DNA of 64,000 bases from Microbacterium sp. BR1 (GCF_002812725.1 NZ_NMUN01000004.1:1-64000), one strand, 5' to 3'. Numbered from the stretch's first letter, positions 43,398 to 52,524 are shown. Notes: generated by a model not told the origin, from the sequence alone. Program-made: numbers and translations.

Positions 43398-45398
43398 GTG
43401 AGAGTCGCCCTGCTGGCGGAATCCGCCCTGCCACACATGAACGGCGTGACCGGTTCGGTCGCGCAGGTGCTGCGTCACCTCCGCCGCGAGGGGCACGAGA
43501 CCCTCGTCATCGCCCCCCACCCGGGCGGAGTCCAACCGGGCGCCCGACCCATGCTGCCCGACTTCACGGATGTGCGCACCGAGCTGCTGCGATCCGTGCC
43601 GCTGCCGTCGTATCCCGACGTACGCGTGGTCTTCGCGCGCACGGCGTACCTCACGAGGCTGCTGCGCGAGTTCGCCCCGGATGTCGTGCACCTGGCCTCG
43701 CCGTTCGTGCTCGGTTCGCAGGGGGTCGCCGCGGCGGATGCCCTGCGGGTGCCGTCCGTCGCGATCTATCAGACGGATGTCATCTCCTACGCCGAGAAAT
43801 ACGGCGTCGTCGGCGCCGCGCCGCTGGTGGCGCGTCATGTCGCCCGGCTGCACCGTCGCGCGACCCTGACGCTGGCACCTTCGTCGGCGGCGATCGCGCA
43901 GCTCGAGGCACTGGGCATCGACCGGCTGCGGCCGTGGGGACGCGGCGTCGACGCCGAGAGGTTCACCCCCGAGCGCCGCAGCGAGGCCTGGCGGCGCCGG
44001 ATCGCACCGGACGAGATCCTCGTCGGATATGCGGGGCGTCTCGCGGCCGAGAAACAGGTCGAGGACCTGCGTGCCGTCACGGACCTACCCGGAGTCCGCC
44101 TCGTGATCATCGGGGACGGCCCCGATCGCGCACGCCTGCGCGCCGCGCTCCCAACCGCTGTCTTCACCGGATTCCTCGACGGCCTCGACCTGGCCGAAGC
44201 CCTCGCGAGCCTCGATGTCTTCGTGCACCCGGGCGAGAGCGAGACCTTCTGCCAGACCGTGCAAGAGGCACACGCGAGCGGTATCCCCGTCGTTGCGACG
44301 GGCCGCGGCGGCCCGGTCGACCTCGTGCGCAGCAGCATCGACGGGTGGCTGTACGAACCGGGTGACCTGCGTGACCTGCGGGCTCGTGTCGCCGACCTCA
44401 CGGGCGACGAGGCGAAGCGTCGTTCGTTCGGTGTGGCCGCGCGCGAGGGGGTGCGCCACCGCACCTGGGAGGCCCTGTGTCGCGACCTGGTCGACCGTTA
44501 CGACGAGGCACGCACCCTGCGGCCCATCGACGACGCCCTGCTCGCGCGAGGCATCACCCGTCCCGAGCTGCCGTCGGCGCCATCCGACTCGACGACGGCG
44601 GCGCCCCGCTGGCGCCGTTACGTCGCTCTTGGCGACTCGATCACGGAGGGGCTCTGCGACGCCTCGCGCGCCCCGGCCGATCAGTACCGAGGATGGGCGG
44701 ACCGCCTCGCGCTGCTCCTCGCCTCGGCGGGCGCCGGCGGGTCATCCGGCTTCCGGTTCGCGAACCTCGCTGTTCGCAGCAAGCGCGTGCGCGATGTGGT
44801 CGAGCGGCAGCTGCCCGCGGCGCTCGCACTCCGCCCCGATCTCGTCTCCGTGCTCATCGGAGCCAACGATCTCGTCAAGCAGGGTGCCGACCCGAGTCGA
44901 CTGGCCGCCGAGGTCGAGGCCGTCGTGCGGACGCTGCGCGAGGCCGGATGCGATGTGCTGCTCGCGACCCCGTTCCTGCCGCACCGCCGAGCCGCCCGGA
45001 TTTTCGCGCGTCGCTTCGCCCACTACAACTCCGAGCTGCGCCGCATCGCACGGGCGACCGGCGCGCTGCTTCTCGATGTCGAGGCGCTGCCGCGCATCTC
45101 CGAGCTCGAACTCTGGGCAGACGACGGCGTGCATCTGCGGTCGGCGGGTCATCGCCTGCTCGCCTACCGGGCGGCGGACGTGCTCGGCATCCGCGACGCG
45201 GAACAGCTCGAGGCGCTCGAGGCGTCCTTCCACGACGACGAAGAGGCCGCGCTGGCGGGGCGCTGGCTCACCGCGCACGCGCTGCCGTGGATGTGGCGGC
45301 GGATGCGCGGACGCACCGCGGGCGACGGGCTCGACCCCAAGCACTCCGACTACATCGTGCTCCCCGGGCGTGCGCGTCGGCGCACACCGACGAGCTGA
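43398..45398 (+). CDS. GT4 glycosyltransferase fused to an SGNH/GDSL hydrolase
   Basis: Residues 1-375 are a GT-B fold GT4 enzyme similar to mannosyltransferases acting on phosphatidylinositol or glycolipids. VRVALLAESALPHMNGV opens it, GYAGRLAAEKQ binds the sugar nucleotide, and HPGESETFCQTVQE holds the E-x7-E motif (E282/E290). Residues 405-600 are an SGNH hydrolase: GDSITEG with catalytic S413, GAND (488-491), and DGVH with D576/H579. The reading frame is continuous with no internal start or stop at the junction. GTG 43398 was chosen by family start and a CACCCT hexamer ending 6 nt upstream. The enzyme may build and trim or deacylate a surface glycolipid; this is inference. Confidence 0.85.
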   Translation: MRVALLAESALPHMNGVTGSVAQVLRHLRREGHETLVIAPHPGGVQPGARPMLPDFTDVRTELLRSVPLPSYPDVRVVFARTAYLTRLLREFAPDVVHLASPFVLGSQGVAAADALRVPSVAIYQTDVISYAEKYGVVGAAPLVARHVARLHRRATLTLAPSSAAIAQLEALGIDRLRPWGRGVDAERFTPERRSEAWRRRIAPDEILVGYAGRLAAEKQVEDLRAVTDLPGVRLVIIGDGPDRARLRAALPTAVFTGFLDGLDLAEALASLDVFVHPGESETFCQTVQEAHASGIPVVATGRGGPVDLVRSSIDGWLYEPGDLRDLRARVADLTGDEAKRRSFGVAAREGVRHRTWEALCRDLVDRYDEARTLRPIDDALLARGITRPELPSAPSDSTTAAPRWRRYVALGDSITEGLCDASRAPADQYRGWADRLALLLASAGAGGSSGFRFANLAVRSKRVRDVVERQLPAALALRPDLVSVLIGANDLVKQGADPSRLAAEVEAVVRTLREAGCDVLLATPFLPHRRAARIFARRFAHYNSELRRIARATGALLLDVEALPRISELELWADDGVHLRSAGHRLLAYRAADVLGIRDAEQLEALEASFHDDEEAALAGRWLTAHALPWMWRRMRGRTAGDGLDPKHSDYIVLPGRARRRTPTS

Positions 45399-45431
45399 GG
45401 CATCTCGCGCGACCCGTCAGCGCACGACGCG

Positions 45432-46400
45432 TCAGGGCCGGTGCGACCCGGGCGTCGCATCGAACCGCGCTCGGAACGCGTGATGGAAGTGTGCGACGTC
45501 ACGAAAACCGGATGCGACCGCGACGGCCTCGATCGATCGTCCCTGCCAGGCGGGGGAGCGCAGACGTTCCCGAGCCGCGTCCAGCCGTGCCCCGAGCAAC
45601 CAGTCCCGGAACGTCTCTCCCGCCGCACGGAAATCGTTCTGGATCGTCCGGACCGACACGTTCACGGATCGAGCGAACTCGTGCACGTCGAAGTCCGCGT
45701 CATGGATGCGCGTCGATGCGGCGCGCTTGCCGGACTCGAGCCGGGACGGCGCATCCGTCGCCGGGTCCACGCCGGTGAGAGCGCCACGGAGCATCGCGAT
45801 GACCGCTCGTGTCATGGCCGATGCCGCTTCCCAACGCCCGGCGTCGAACTCCGCCGTCAGCAGCGCGCACTGCGTGCCCAGCCGCGCGCCCTCTCCCGAT
45901 GCGGCGAGGCGGCGGTTCAGTTCGGCGATGTCGCGGCCGGTGGGCTCGATGCCAGCGAATGTGCGCGGCACGCGGAGCGAGTACAGACGGAATCGCCGCC
46001 GGGGGTCGAGATGGAGGGTGAACGGTGCCGAGTTGTCGATCAAGATCGGCGCTCCCGCGGGCATCCGCCAGGTCTCGTCGAGATGGTGGAGCCGTGACGA
46101 CGAGTTGGGTGAGACATTGACGAACAGCGCACCGTCCGGCACCCGGGCGAGCGAAGCCGCGTCGCGCCGGGCTTCGTGGCCGGGGGCACGCATCCGCGAG
46201 AGGATCGCGCCATCCCACTCGTAGGCGAGGAGGTCGGCATCGAACGTCCCCGAGGAGGTTCGCTCGGGACGGATGCCGAGGTAGACATCGCACAGTGCGT
46301 CGCGAAAACTGTCGAACCTGTCGGACTCCCGTTGATCCGTGGTCGACGCGGCAAGGACCGGCACGGGCTCGTGCGGCACGGGGATTGCGCTCATCGCCAT
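45432..46400 (-). CDS. AraC-family transcriptional regulator
   Basis: The 322-aa product has a C-terminal double helix-turn-helix: DVHEFARSVNVSVRTIQNDFRAAG for the first, and IEAVAVASGFRDVAHFHHAFRARFDATPG for the second. The N-terminal half resembles the AraC-binding-like domain of the NimR/ArpR-type regulators. It is divergent from an alpha/beta hydrolase gene, which it may control. The start at 46400 (GGAACG upstream) is preferred; the frame is open to 46472. Confidence 0.88.
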   Translation of the reverse strand: MAMSAIPVPHEPVPVLAASTTDQRESDRFDSFRDALCDVYLGIRPERTSSGTFDADLLAYEWDGAILSRMRAPGHEARRDAASLARVPDGALFVNVSPNSSSRLHHLDETWRMPAGAPILIDNSAPFTLHLDPRRRFRLYSLRVPRTFAGIEPTGRDIAELNRRLAASGEGARLGTQCALLTAEFDAGRWEAASAMTRAVIAMLRGALTGVDPATDAPSRLESGKRAASTRIHDADFDVHEFARSVNVSVRTIQNDFRAAGETFRDWLLGARLDAARERLRSPAWQGRSIEAVAVASGFRDVAHFHHAFRARFDATPGSHRP

Positions 46401-46537
46401 CGACTTTCGTTCCGCGCCAGTGTGTGCGTGGACGCGTGAGCCTATCTTGATCCCTAGATGTCCGAGCCTCAAGCGGCGCCGCCCGAATCGCGCCCGCCCT
46501 CGGCGGCATCATCCCGACAACGAAGACGGAGTACTCC

Positions 46538-47233
46538 ATGACCGAACGCCCCACACTTCTGCTGGTCCACGGTGCCTGGCACGGTTCGTGGGCCTGGGCG
46601 CCCCTTCAGACCGAGCTCGCCTCACGGGGCTGGGACGTCCGCACCGTCGACCTGCCGACGGTTCACGCGGACGACCCGCGCGGTCTCCACATGACGGATG
46701 ACGCGGATGCCATCGCGCGAGCGATCGATGACATCGAGGGGCCGGTCGCTGTTGTCGCCCATTCGTACGGTGGCGGCCCCACGACGCAGGGTGCGACATC
46801 CGATTCCGTCGTCCACATCGTCTATGTCGCGGCCTTCGTCCTCGACGAGGGGGAGTCGCTTCTCGGCGCGGTGGGCGGCGTCGCGCCCTCGTGGTGGGTC
46901 GTCGACGGTCCGCTCGCGACGGCGGGGACGGATGCCGAGCCCGCAACCGGCCTCTTCTTCGCCGACGTCGACGAGGCGACTGCTGCCGAAGCGGTGGGAC
47001 GGTTGAAGGCGCAGAGCAGCGCAGCCTTCAGCGACGAGGTCACCACGGTCGCGTGGCGCGAAAAGGAAACGACCTATGTCGTCACCGAGCAGGATGCGGT
47101 GTTCCCGCTCCCCGCCCAGGAGGCTCTCGCTGCGCGCTCGGGATCGACCGCGGTGCGGATGGACACCAGCCACTCGCCGTTCCTGTCGAAGCCGACCGAG
47201 CTGGCCGACATCATCGAGGACGCGCTCCGCTGA
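46538..47233 (+). CDS. Alpha/beta hydrolase
   Basis: The 231-aa product starts MTERPTLLLVHGAWHGSWAW with the HGAWHG oxyanion motif, followed by the nucleophile elbow AHSYGG and a C-terminal His in DTSHSPFLSKP. This is the salicylate-esterase/hydroxynitrile-lyase-like branch. The substrate is unknown. It is divergent from the AraC-family regulator across a 137-nt space, the usual layout of a locally regulated gene. Confidence 0.88.
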   Translation: MTERPTLLLVHGAWHGSWAWAPLQTELASRGWDVRTVDLPTVHADDPRGLHMTDDADAIARAIDDIEGPVAVVAHSYGGGPTTQGATSDSVVHIVYVAAFVLDEGESLLGAVGGVAPSWWVVDGPLATAGTDAEPATGLFFADVDEATAAEAVGRLKAQSSAAFSDEVTTVAWREKETTYVVTEQDAVFPLPAQEALAARSGSTAVRMDTSHSPFLSKPTELADIIEDALR

Positions 47234-47281
47234 GTCGACGCCGTCGAGGCGGCACGGCCGGCTTCACCCGAATGAGGAGCC

Positions 47282-47446
47282 TCAGCCCTCCATGCCCTGT
47301 TCGTACTGTTCGAGTTCCAGCTCGAGCTGACGCCGGAGTTCGGCGGTCTGCAGGGCCGTGAGCTCTTCTCCCTCGTCGTTCGGGGCGTCGCCCATCGCGA
47401 CCGCGTCGCGCTCTTCGCCGGTGTTGGGCTCTCGTCGATCGGACAT
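47282..47446 (-). CDS. 54-aa acidic protein, unknown
   Basis: This short gene encodes a 54-aa product starting MSDRREPNTGEERDAVAMGD and ending in a Glu/Gln/Leu-rich helix (LRRQLELELEQYEQ), likely a small coiled coil. The ATG lies 2 nt from the stop of the 81-aa gene upstream, whose last codons (GGC GAG GAG) double as its ribosome binding site, strong evidence for coupled translation. I recognise no family. Confidence 0.7.
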   Translation of the reverse strand: MSDRREPNTGEERDAVAMGDAPNDEGEELTALQTAELRRQLELELEQYEQGMEG

Positions 47447-47448
47447 CG

Positions 47449-47694
47449 TCACTCCTCGCCGTACGCGGGTAGGTCATCGGCGCTGACCTCGGTGGCGAGT
47501 GCGGCGTCCGCCTCGCCCTCGAGGTCTGCATCCAGGTCGTCGTCCGAAACGGCGCCAGCCGTGTCTGCGGGCGCCTCGGGGTCTATGGCGTGCATCGCGT
47601 CCACGACCGCCTCGGGGTCCACGCTGTTCGAGAGAGCCGCGTCGCGAGCCGCCGCGTCGGCGTCGATCTCCTCGAATGTGGGTTCAAAGACCAT
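47449..47694 (-). CDS. 81-aa very acidic protein, unknown
   Basis: The 81-aa product is rich in Asp, Glu and Ala, with almost no basic residues, and probably disordered or a small helical acidic protein. A clear AGAAGGAG ribosome binding site lies 6 nt before the ATG. It lies 13 nt downstream of the DUF5302 gene and 2 nt before the 54-aa gene, so the three form one operon. No family is recognised. Confidence 0.7.
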   Translation of the reverse strand: MVFEPTFEEIDADAAARDAALSNSVDPEAVVDAMHAIDPEAPADTAGAVSDDDLDADLEGEADAALATEVSADDLPAYGEE

Positions 47695-47707
47695 CAGATG
47701 CTCCTTC

Positions 47708-47893
47708 TCAGCCGCTCTTGCGTCGGAACTCGCGCTTGACCGACGCGGGTCCCTGGGTGGCGTGGATGGCGGAATCGCCGTTCAGGTGAGCCTCGCCCTG
47801 GCGGTGGCGGGCGTTCTTCTTCTCGAGCGCCTCCTTGAACTTGCGCTTGACATCGTCGGATGCCGAGGCGGGCGCTGTGTCGTCGGTACTCAT
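47708..47893 (-). CDS. DUF5302-type small basic protein
   Basis: The 61-aa product is highly charged: DDVKRKFKEALEKKNAR, then HLNGDSAIHATQGPASVKREFRRKSG. This matches the actinobacterial DUF5302 pattern as I remember it. The function is unknown; a nucleic-acid-associated or stress role is a guess from charge. A TAGGCT hexamer ends 7 nt before the ATG on the minus strand, so it is probably leaderless and leads the three-gene unit of tiny proteins. Confidence 0.75.
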   Translation of the reverse strand: MSTDDTAPASASDDVKRKFKEALEKKNARHRQGEAHLNGDSAIHATQGPASVKREFRRKSG

Positions 47894-47941
47894 GGCCGCC
47901 AGCCTACGCGGGGTCGCGCCTGCGGGGGAGTGTGGCGTCTG

Positions 47942-48619
47942 TCAGAAGCTGGAGTCGAACGGGATGAACGTCTGGGAGTAGATCAGGTCGCACTTCGTCA
48001 AGCCGTTGGCGTCGGTCACGCAGGTCTCCGTCGTTGTGGTCAACGCCGCGTCATCGATGAACATCGCGATGTCGGTGAGGGTGGTGGGGAGCTGTTCTGC
48101 TGTGTAGGCGGTGTCTCGGCCTTGCTCGAGGGCGTGGTTGGGGGAGGCGAAGAGGATCTCGAGGTTGGCGGTGAAGACGGCGGTGGCGGTGTCGTAGGAG
48201 GGTTCGGTCATGGTGGCGACGATGGAGACGCCGTCGGCGGTGCCGTTGGCGGTGAAGCCGATGTTGGGTGGGGATTCGTCGAATCCGAATGCGGGCCAGG
48301 TGGTGATGAACTCGTCGGTGCCGAGAGATCCGGATTTCTGGTCCGGGCGGTCCGAGAACCAGATCATCCGCTCGCCGGCGGTGGTGAGCTCGAGGACGTA
48401 GTTCGCGCCGTCGAAATGGGTGAGGGTGCCGGCCTCGGCGTCGAGCATGAACAGCAGCGCGAGCGTTTCGCTGTCGCTCGCCGGGGTGGCTGATGGTGCG
48501 GGCGCCTCGCCGTCCGCGGCAGGGAGGCCCGGAGCGCAGGCGGCGAGCCCCGTGCTGAGCACCACGGCGAGAAGGAGGGTGCTCAGGGGCGCCAGCAGGC
48601 GCTTCGCACGTGTGATCAC
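47942..48619 (-). CDS. Putative lipoprotein, unknown function
   Basis: The 225-aa product starts at GTG (VITRAKRLLAPLSTLLLAVV) with lipobox LAAC (C28). It has a soluble domain with WFSDRPDQKSGSLGTDEFITTWPAFGFDESPPN, a pattern seen in bacterial lipid-droplet/calcium-dependent secreted proteins but not one I can name. Two cysteines near the C-terminus may form a disulfide. A TACGGT hexamer ends 6 nt before the GTG, fixing the start, although the frame is open far upstream. Some codons (ACA, GCA, GTA) are rarer in this region than in neighbours. Confidence 0.7.
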   Translation of the reverse strand: MITRAKRLLAPLSTLLLAVVLSTGLAACAPGLPAADGEAPAPSATPASDSETLALLFMLDAEAGTLTHFDGANYVLELTTAGERMIWFSDRPDQKSGSLGTDEFITTWPAFGFDESPPNIGFTANGTADGVSIVATMTEPSYDTATAVFTANLEILFASPNHALEQGRDTAYTAEQLPTTLTDIAMFIDDAALTTTTETCVTDANGLTKCDLIYSQTFIPFDSSF

Positions 48620-48754
48620 GCGCTCACCGTAGCGCGAGAAGCCTACGCCGCAGGCACGGCATGCGGGCGACGCGCAGGCCACGACTGCTAGGGTGAGGGG
48701 TGAGAATGCGGCATTCGTCGCGTGATCAGACAATTTCATACGCATCGCGAACCG

Positions 48755-48860
48755 CGGTGCACCTGGAGCAGGCCGGCAGAAAGCTGGTCCCCTGTGGTGG
48801 TCTCCTCGTCGCGTGTGCGCCGGGTGGATTTCTACTGGTGGCCAGCGCAGGCTAGATCGC
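48755..48860 (+). ncRNA. Actino-pnp-type RNA element in the pnp leader
   Basis: A structured stretch lies about 100 nt before the pnp start. GCTGG (48783-48787) can pair with CCAGC (48842-48846), enclosing a GC-rich hairpin, and GGCCGGC lies just before. Rfam describes an Actino-pnp motif at this place in actinobacteria, thought to be a cis-acting site for PNPase autoregulation. The assignment rests on position and pairing; I cannot score it against the covariance model, and the boundaries are approximate. Confidence 0.6.
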
Positions 48861-48960
48861 GTATTGCGCGCCGCGCGCCCATATCTGCCTGTTCCTGCTT
48901 CTTCGCACACACTCGTGCGCCATACGGGCGCGCGAGTCGAAACAAAGAAGGAGAGACCTC

Positions 48961-51237
48961 TTGGAAGGTCCTGAAATCACATCCGCCGAGGCCGTTCTCG
49001 ATAACGGCCGCTTCGGCACCCGCACCATCCGCTTCGAGACCGGCCGCCTCGCGCAGCAGGCTCAGGGCGCCGTTGCCGCTTACCTCGACAACGAGACCAT
49101 GCTCCTCTCGGCCACCAGCGCCGGAAAGCACCCCCGCGAGGGCTTCGACTTCTTCCCCCTGACGGTGGATGTCGAAGAGCGCTCGTACGCCGCCGGCAAG
49201 ATCCCCGGCTCGTTCTTCCGCCGCGAGGGCCGCCCCTCCACCGAGGCCATCCTCGTCTGCCGTCTGATCGACCGGCCGCTGCGCCCGTCGTTCGTCGACG
49301 GCCTGCGCAACGAAGTCCAGATCGTCATCACGGTGCTCTCGATCGCGCCGGGTGAGTTCTACGACGCGCTCGCGATCAACGCGGCGTCGGCGTCCACCCA
49401 GATCTCGGGCCTGCCCTTCTCCGGACCGATCGCCGGCGTTCGCCTCGCGCTCATCCCGGGTCACGGCGAGCACGCCGACCAGTGGGTCGCGTTCCCGACC
49501 GTCACGCAGCTCGAAGAGGCCGTCTTCGACCTCATCGTCGCGGGACGCGTTCTGCCCGACGGAGAGGTCGCGATCATGATGGTCGAGGCCGAGGCCACCG
49601 AGGGTTCCTGGAACCTCATCAAGGGCGGCGCCGTCAAGCCGAACGAGGCCGTCGTGGCCGAGGGCCTCGAGGCCGCCAAGCCGTTCCTGCGCGAGCTCGT
49701 CTCCGCACAGCAGACGCTGGCGAACACGGCTGCCAAGGAGATCGCGAACTACCCGGTCTTCCTGCCCTACAGCCAAGAGACCTACGACTTCGTCGCGCAC
49801 CGCGCCTACGACCCGCTCGTGGGCATCTACCAGATCGCCGACAAGGTCGAGCGCCAGACCGCCGACGACGAGCTCAAGGACCGGGTCAAGGGCGAGCTGC
49901 TCGCGGCCGTCGAGTCCGGCGAGCTCCAGGCCGTCGCAACGCTCGAGTTCTCCGCCGCATACAAGTCCGTCACCAAGAAGATCGTCCGTGGACGCATCCT
50001 CGCCGACGGTGTCCGCATCGACGGCCGTGGGCTCGCCGACATCCGTGCGCTCGACGCACAGGTCGACGTCATCCCGCGCGTGCACGGTTCGGCGATCTTC
50101 CAGCGCGGCGAGACCCAGATCCTGGGCGTCACCACGCTGAACATGCTCAAGATGGAGCAGCAGATCGACTCGCTGTCGCCCGTCACGCACAAGCGCTACA
50201 TGCACCACTACAACTTCCCGCCGTACTCGACCGGTGAGACCGGCCGTGTGGGAAGCCCGAAGCGCCGCGAGATCGGGCACGGCTTCCTCGCCGAGCGCGC
50301 CCTCGTGCCGGTGCTGCCGTCGCGTGAAGAGTTCCCCTACGCCATCCGTCAGGTCTCCGAGGCGCTGTCCTCGAACGGCTCGACGTCGATGGGCTCGGTC
50401 TGCGCCTCGACCCTGTCGCTGCTGAACGCCGGTGTGCCCCTGCGCGCCCCGGTCGCCGGTATCGCGATGGGCCTGGTCTCGGACGAGGTCGACGGACAGA
50501 CGCGCTACGCCGCGCTGACCGACATCCTCGGCGCGGAAGACGCGCTCGGTGACATGGACTTCAAGGTCGCCGGTACGAGCGAGTTCGTCACGGCGATCCA
50601 GCTCGACACCAAGCTCGACGGCATCCCGACCTCGGTTCTGACCGCGGCGCTGCAGCAGGCCAAGGATGCGCGTCTCGCCATCCTCGACCTGATCAACGCC
50701 ACGATCGACGCTCCCGACGAGATGGCGCCCACCGCGCCCCGCGTCATCAGCGTGCAGATCCCGGTCGACAAGATCGGCGAGCTCATCGGGCCCAAGGGCA
50801 AGACGATCAACTCCATCCAGGACGAGACCGGCGCCCAGATCTCGATCGAGGAAGACGGAACCGTGTACATCGGCGCCGTCGACGGTCCGTCGGCCGAGGC
50901 CGCTCGCGCGCAGGTCAACGCGATCGCCAACCCGACGAACCCCGAGGTCGGCGAGCAATTCCTCGGAACCGTCGTCAAGATCGCAACCTTCGGTGCGTTC
51001 ATCTCGCTCCTGCCCGGCAAGGACGGACTGCTGCACGTCAGCGAGGTCCGCAAGCTCGCCGGTGGCAAGCGTGTCGAGAACGTCGAAGACGTACTCAGCG
51101 TCGGTCAGAAGATCCTCGTGAAGATCACGAAGATCGACGACCGCGGCAAGCTGTCGCTCGAGCCGGTCGTCGAAGAGTCGGCCGATCAGGCAGCCGACCA
51201 GGGTGCCGCCGAAGGCGCGCCCGAGGTTGCCGTCTAG
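48961..51237 (+). CDS. pnp: Polyribonucleotide nucleotidyltransferase
   Basis: PNPase is the phosphate-dependent 3'-5' exoribonuclease that also makes antibiotic-signal nucleotides in actinobacteria. The 758-aa product has two RNase PH-like halves ([26 protein letters not shown] and the [11 protein letters not shown] / [12 protein letters not shown] region). A KH domain follows ([19 protein letters not shown]), then an S1 domain ending in an acidic tail. It uses a TTG start with AAGGAGAGACC before it. A structured leader precedes it and a terminator follows. rpsO, usually adjacent, lies 14.4 kb upstream. Confidence 0.97.
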   Translation: MEGPEITSAEAVLDNGRFGTRTIRFETGRLAQQAQGAVAAYLDNETMLLSATSAGKHPREGFDFFPLTVDVEERSYAAGKIPGSFFRREGRPSTEAILVCRLIDRPLRPSFVDGLRNEVQIVITVLSIAPGEFYDALAINAASASTQISGLPFSGPIAGVRLALIPGHGEHADQWVAFPTVTQLEEAVFDLIVAGRVLPDGEVAIMMVEAEATEGSWNLIKGGAVKPNEAVVAEGLEAAKPFLRELVSAQQTLANTAAKEIANYPVFLPYSQETYDFVAHRAYDPLVGIYQIADKVERQTADDELKDRVKGELLAAVESGELQAVATLEFSAAYKSVTKKIVRGRILADGVRIDGRGLADIRALDAQVDVIPRVHGSAIFQRGETQILGVTTLNMLKMEQQIDSLSPVTHKRYMHHYNFPPYSTGETGRVGSPKRREIGHGFLAERALVPVLPSREEFPYAIRQVSEALSSNGSTSMGSVCASTLSLLNAGVPLRAPVAGIAMGLVSDEVDGQTRYAALTDILGAEDALGDMDFKVAGTSEFVTAIQLDTKLDGIPTSVLTAALQQAKDARLAILDLINATIDAPDEMAPTAPRVISVQIPVDKIGELIGPKGKTINSIQDETGAQISIEEDGTVYIGAVDGPSAEAARAQVNAIANPTNPEVGEQFLGTVVKIATFGAFISLLPGKDGLLHVSEVRKLAGGKRVENVEDVLSVGQKILVKITKIDDRGKLSLEPVVEESADQAADQGAAEGAPEVAV

Positions 51238-51274
51238 TCGAGGCCCGCACCGGTCAGATCCGCATCGGATCGAA

Positions 51275-51312
51275 GAAGCCCCCGTACCCCTTCTCGGGTG
51301 CGGGGGCTTCGC
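51275..51312 (+). terminator. Hairpin terminator after pnp
   Basis: GAAGCCCCCGTACCC (51275-51289) pairs with GGGTGCGGGGGCTTC (51296-51310), with a 6-nt loop and one G-T pair, 37 nt after the pnp stop. Only a short T-poor tail follows, as often in high-GC genomes. Confidence 0.85.
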
Positions 51313-51472
51313 CCAGTGTCGTGACCAAAGCGTTATGGCTAGTTCATAGGTTCGTCACCGGAACGCGCGCCACGGTCGGTGGCCTGCCCTAATCTCGAAG
51401 AAAGCGTCGGGGGGCGCGACACAGGCATGAAGGTCGCGACTCGTGGCACGTAGCGCGCGAGGGGGTGGAAGC

Positions 51473-52495
51473 ATGAGCTTTTTCGGCATCGGCACCGATG
51501 TGTCGACAGGGCAGGGTTCGCCGCCCGCTCCGCATCCTTCTTCGCCCATCCCCGTTCTCGGCCCGAGCATCGGACACGGCATGCGTGTCACCCTCGGCGA
51601 GACAGGTCTCGACATCTTCCCCCTGATGCTCGGGGGCGCGGAGTTCGGCTGGAACATCGACCTGGCGACCAGTCACCGCATCATCGACCGCTACGTCGAG
51701 CTCGGCGGTAACGCTCTGCACACCGCCGACTCGTTCTCGGCGGGGCGCAGCGAGCACATCATCGGGCAGTGGCTGGCATCGCGCCAGGCGCGGGATCAGA
51801 TGGTCGTGTCCGTGAGGGTCGGCGCGCACCCCGACAACCCCGGTCTCGGTCCGGTCAACCTGGTGCGTGCGGTCGAGGCATCCCTCGTGCGTCTGGGGAC
51901 CGATCACATCGACGTGGTCTATCTCGACGGTGCCGACGCATCCGTCCCGCTCGAAGAGACCCTCGCGACGGCCGAGTGGCTGATCGGCTCGGGCAAGGTC
52001 CGGCACCTGGGCGCTGCGGGCTTCACGCCCGAGCGTCTCGTCGAGGCGCGGATTCTCGCCTCGGCCGGCTACCCGCGCTTCACGGTGCTCGATGCGCACT
52101 ACAACGTCGTCCACCGCTCGCCCTTCGAGGGTGACCTGCGTCTCGTCGCCGGTGCGCAGGGCATCGCGGTCACGCCCTCGCATCCCCTGGCTCACGGATT
52201 CCTGTCCGGCCGTCACCGCAGCCGCGACCGTGTCGGTCTGTCGGCGCGTGGTATGCAGGTTGCGGCATATCTCAACCGGCGCGGCCAGAGGGTGCTGAAG
52301 GCGCTGGATGGCATCGCACTCGAGCTCTCGGTGCCCGACGCCGCGGTCGCGGTCGCCTGGCTGCTCGCTCAGCGCACGGTGGTCGCGCCGATCGTCAACG
52401 CCTACGCACCAGAACACGTCGAAGAACTCGCGCAGGGCGTTGGCGTCCAGCTGAGCCGCGCGCACCTCGGCGAGCTGTCCCGCGCTGCTCAGTGA
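51473..52495 (+). CDS. Aldo/keto reductase-like protein lacking the catalytic tetrad
   Basis: The 340-aa product aligns along its length with aldo-keto reductases (compare the one at 24589). All four tetrad positions differ: Asp is H83 and Tyr is F88 (ALHTADSFS), Lys is R115 (SVRVG), and His is D152 (VVYLDGAD). Normal reductase activity is therefore very unlikely. The TIM barrel seems otherwise intact, with no frameshift or stop, and the family C-terminus LAQRTVVAPIVNA is kept. A binding, regulatory or structural role, or different chemistry, is possible. ATG 51473 has GGTGGAAG before it; it lies directly downstream of pnp. Confidence 0.8.
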   Translation: MSFFGIGTDVSTGQGSPPAPHPSSPIPVLGPSIGHGMRVTLGETGLDIFPLMLGGAEFGWNIDLATSHRIIDRYVELGGNALHTADSFSAGRSEHIIGQWLASRQARDQMVVSVRVGAHPDNPGLGPVNLVRAVEASLVRLGTDHIDVVYLDGADASVPLEETLATAEWLIGSGKVRHLGAAGFTPERLVEARILASAGYPRFTVLDAHYNVVHRSPFEGDLRLVAGAQGIAVTPSHPLAHGFLSGRHRSRDRVGLSARGMQVAAYLNRRGQRVLKALDGIALELSVPDAAVAVAWLLAQRTVVAPIVNAYAPEHVEELAQGVGVQLSRAHLGELSRAAQ

Positions 52496-52524
52496 GTCAC
52501 CGGTTTCGGGTCTCCCGAGACCAT

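Noticed and set aside
47942..48910. 322-codon version of the lipoprotein gene
   Set aside because: The extra N-terminus has no family character and hides the signal peptide; GTG 48619 puts the lipobox at C28 and has a TACGGT hexamer 6 nt upstream.
34541..48960. Genomic island by base composition
   Set aside because: GC content and codon use look like the surrounding core by eye, there are no integrase, att-like repeats or tRNA borders, and the genes have ordinary actinobacterial relatives; only the separation of rpsO and pnp is notable.
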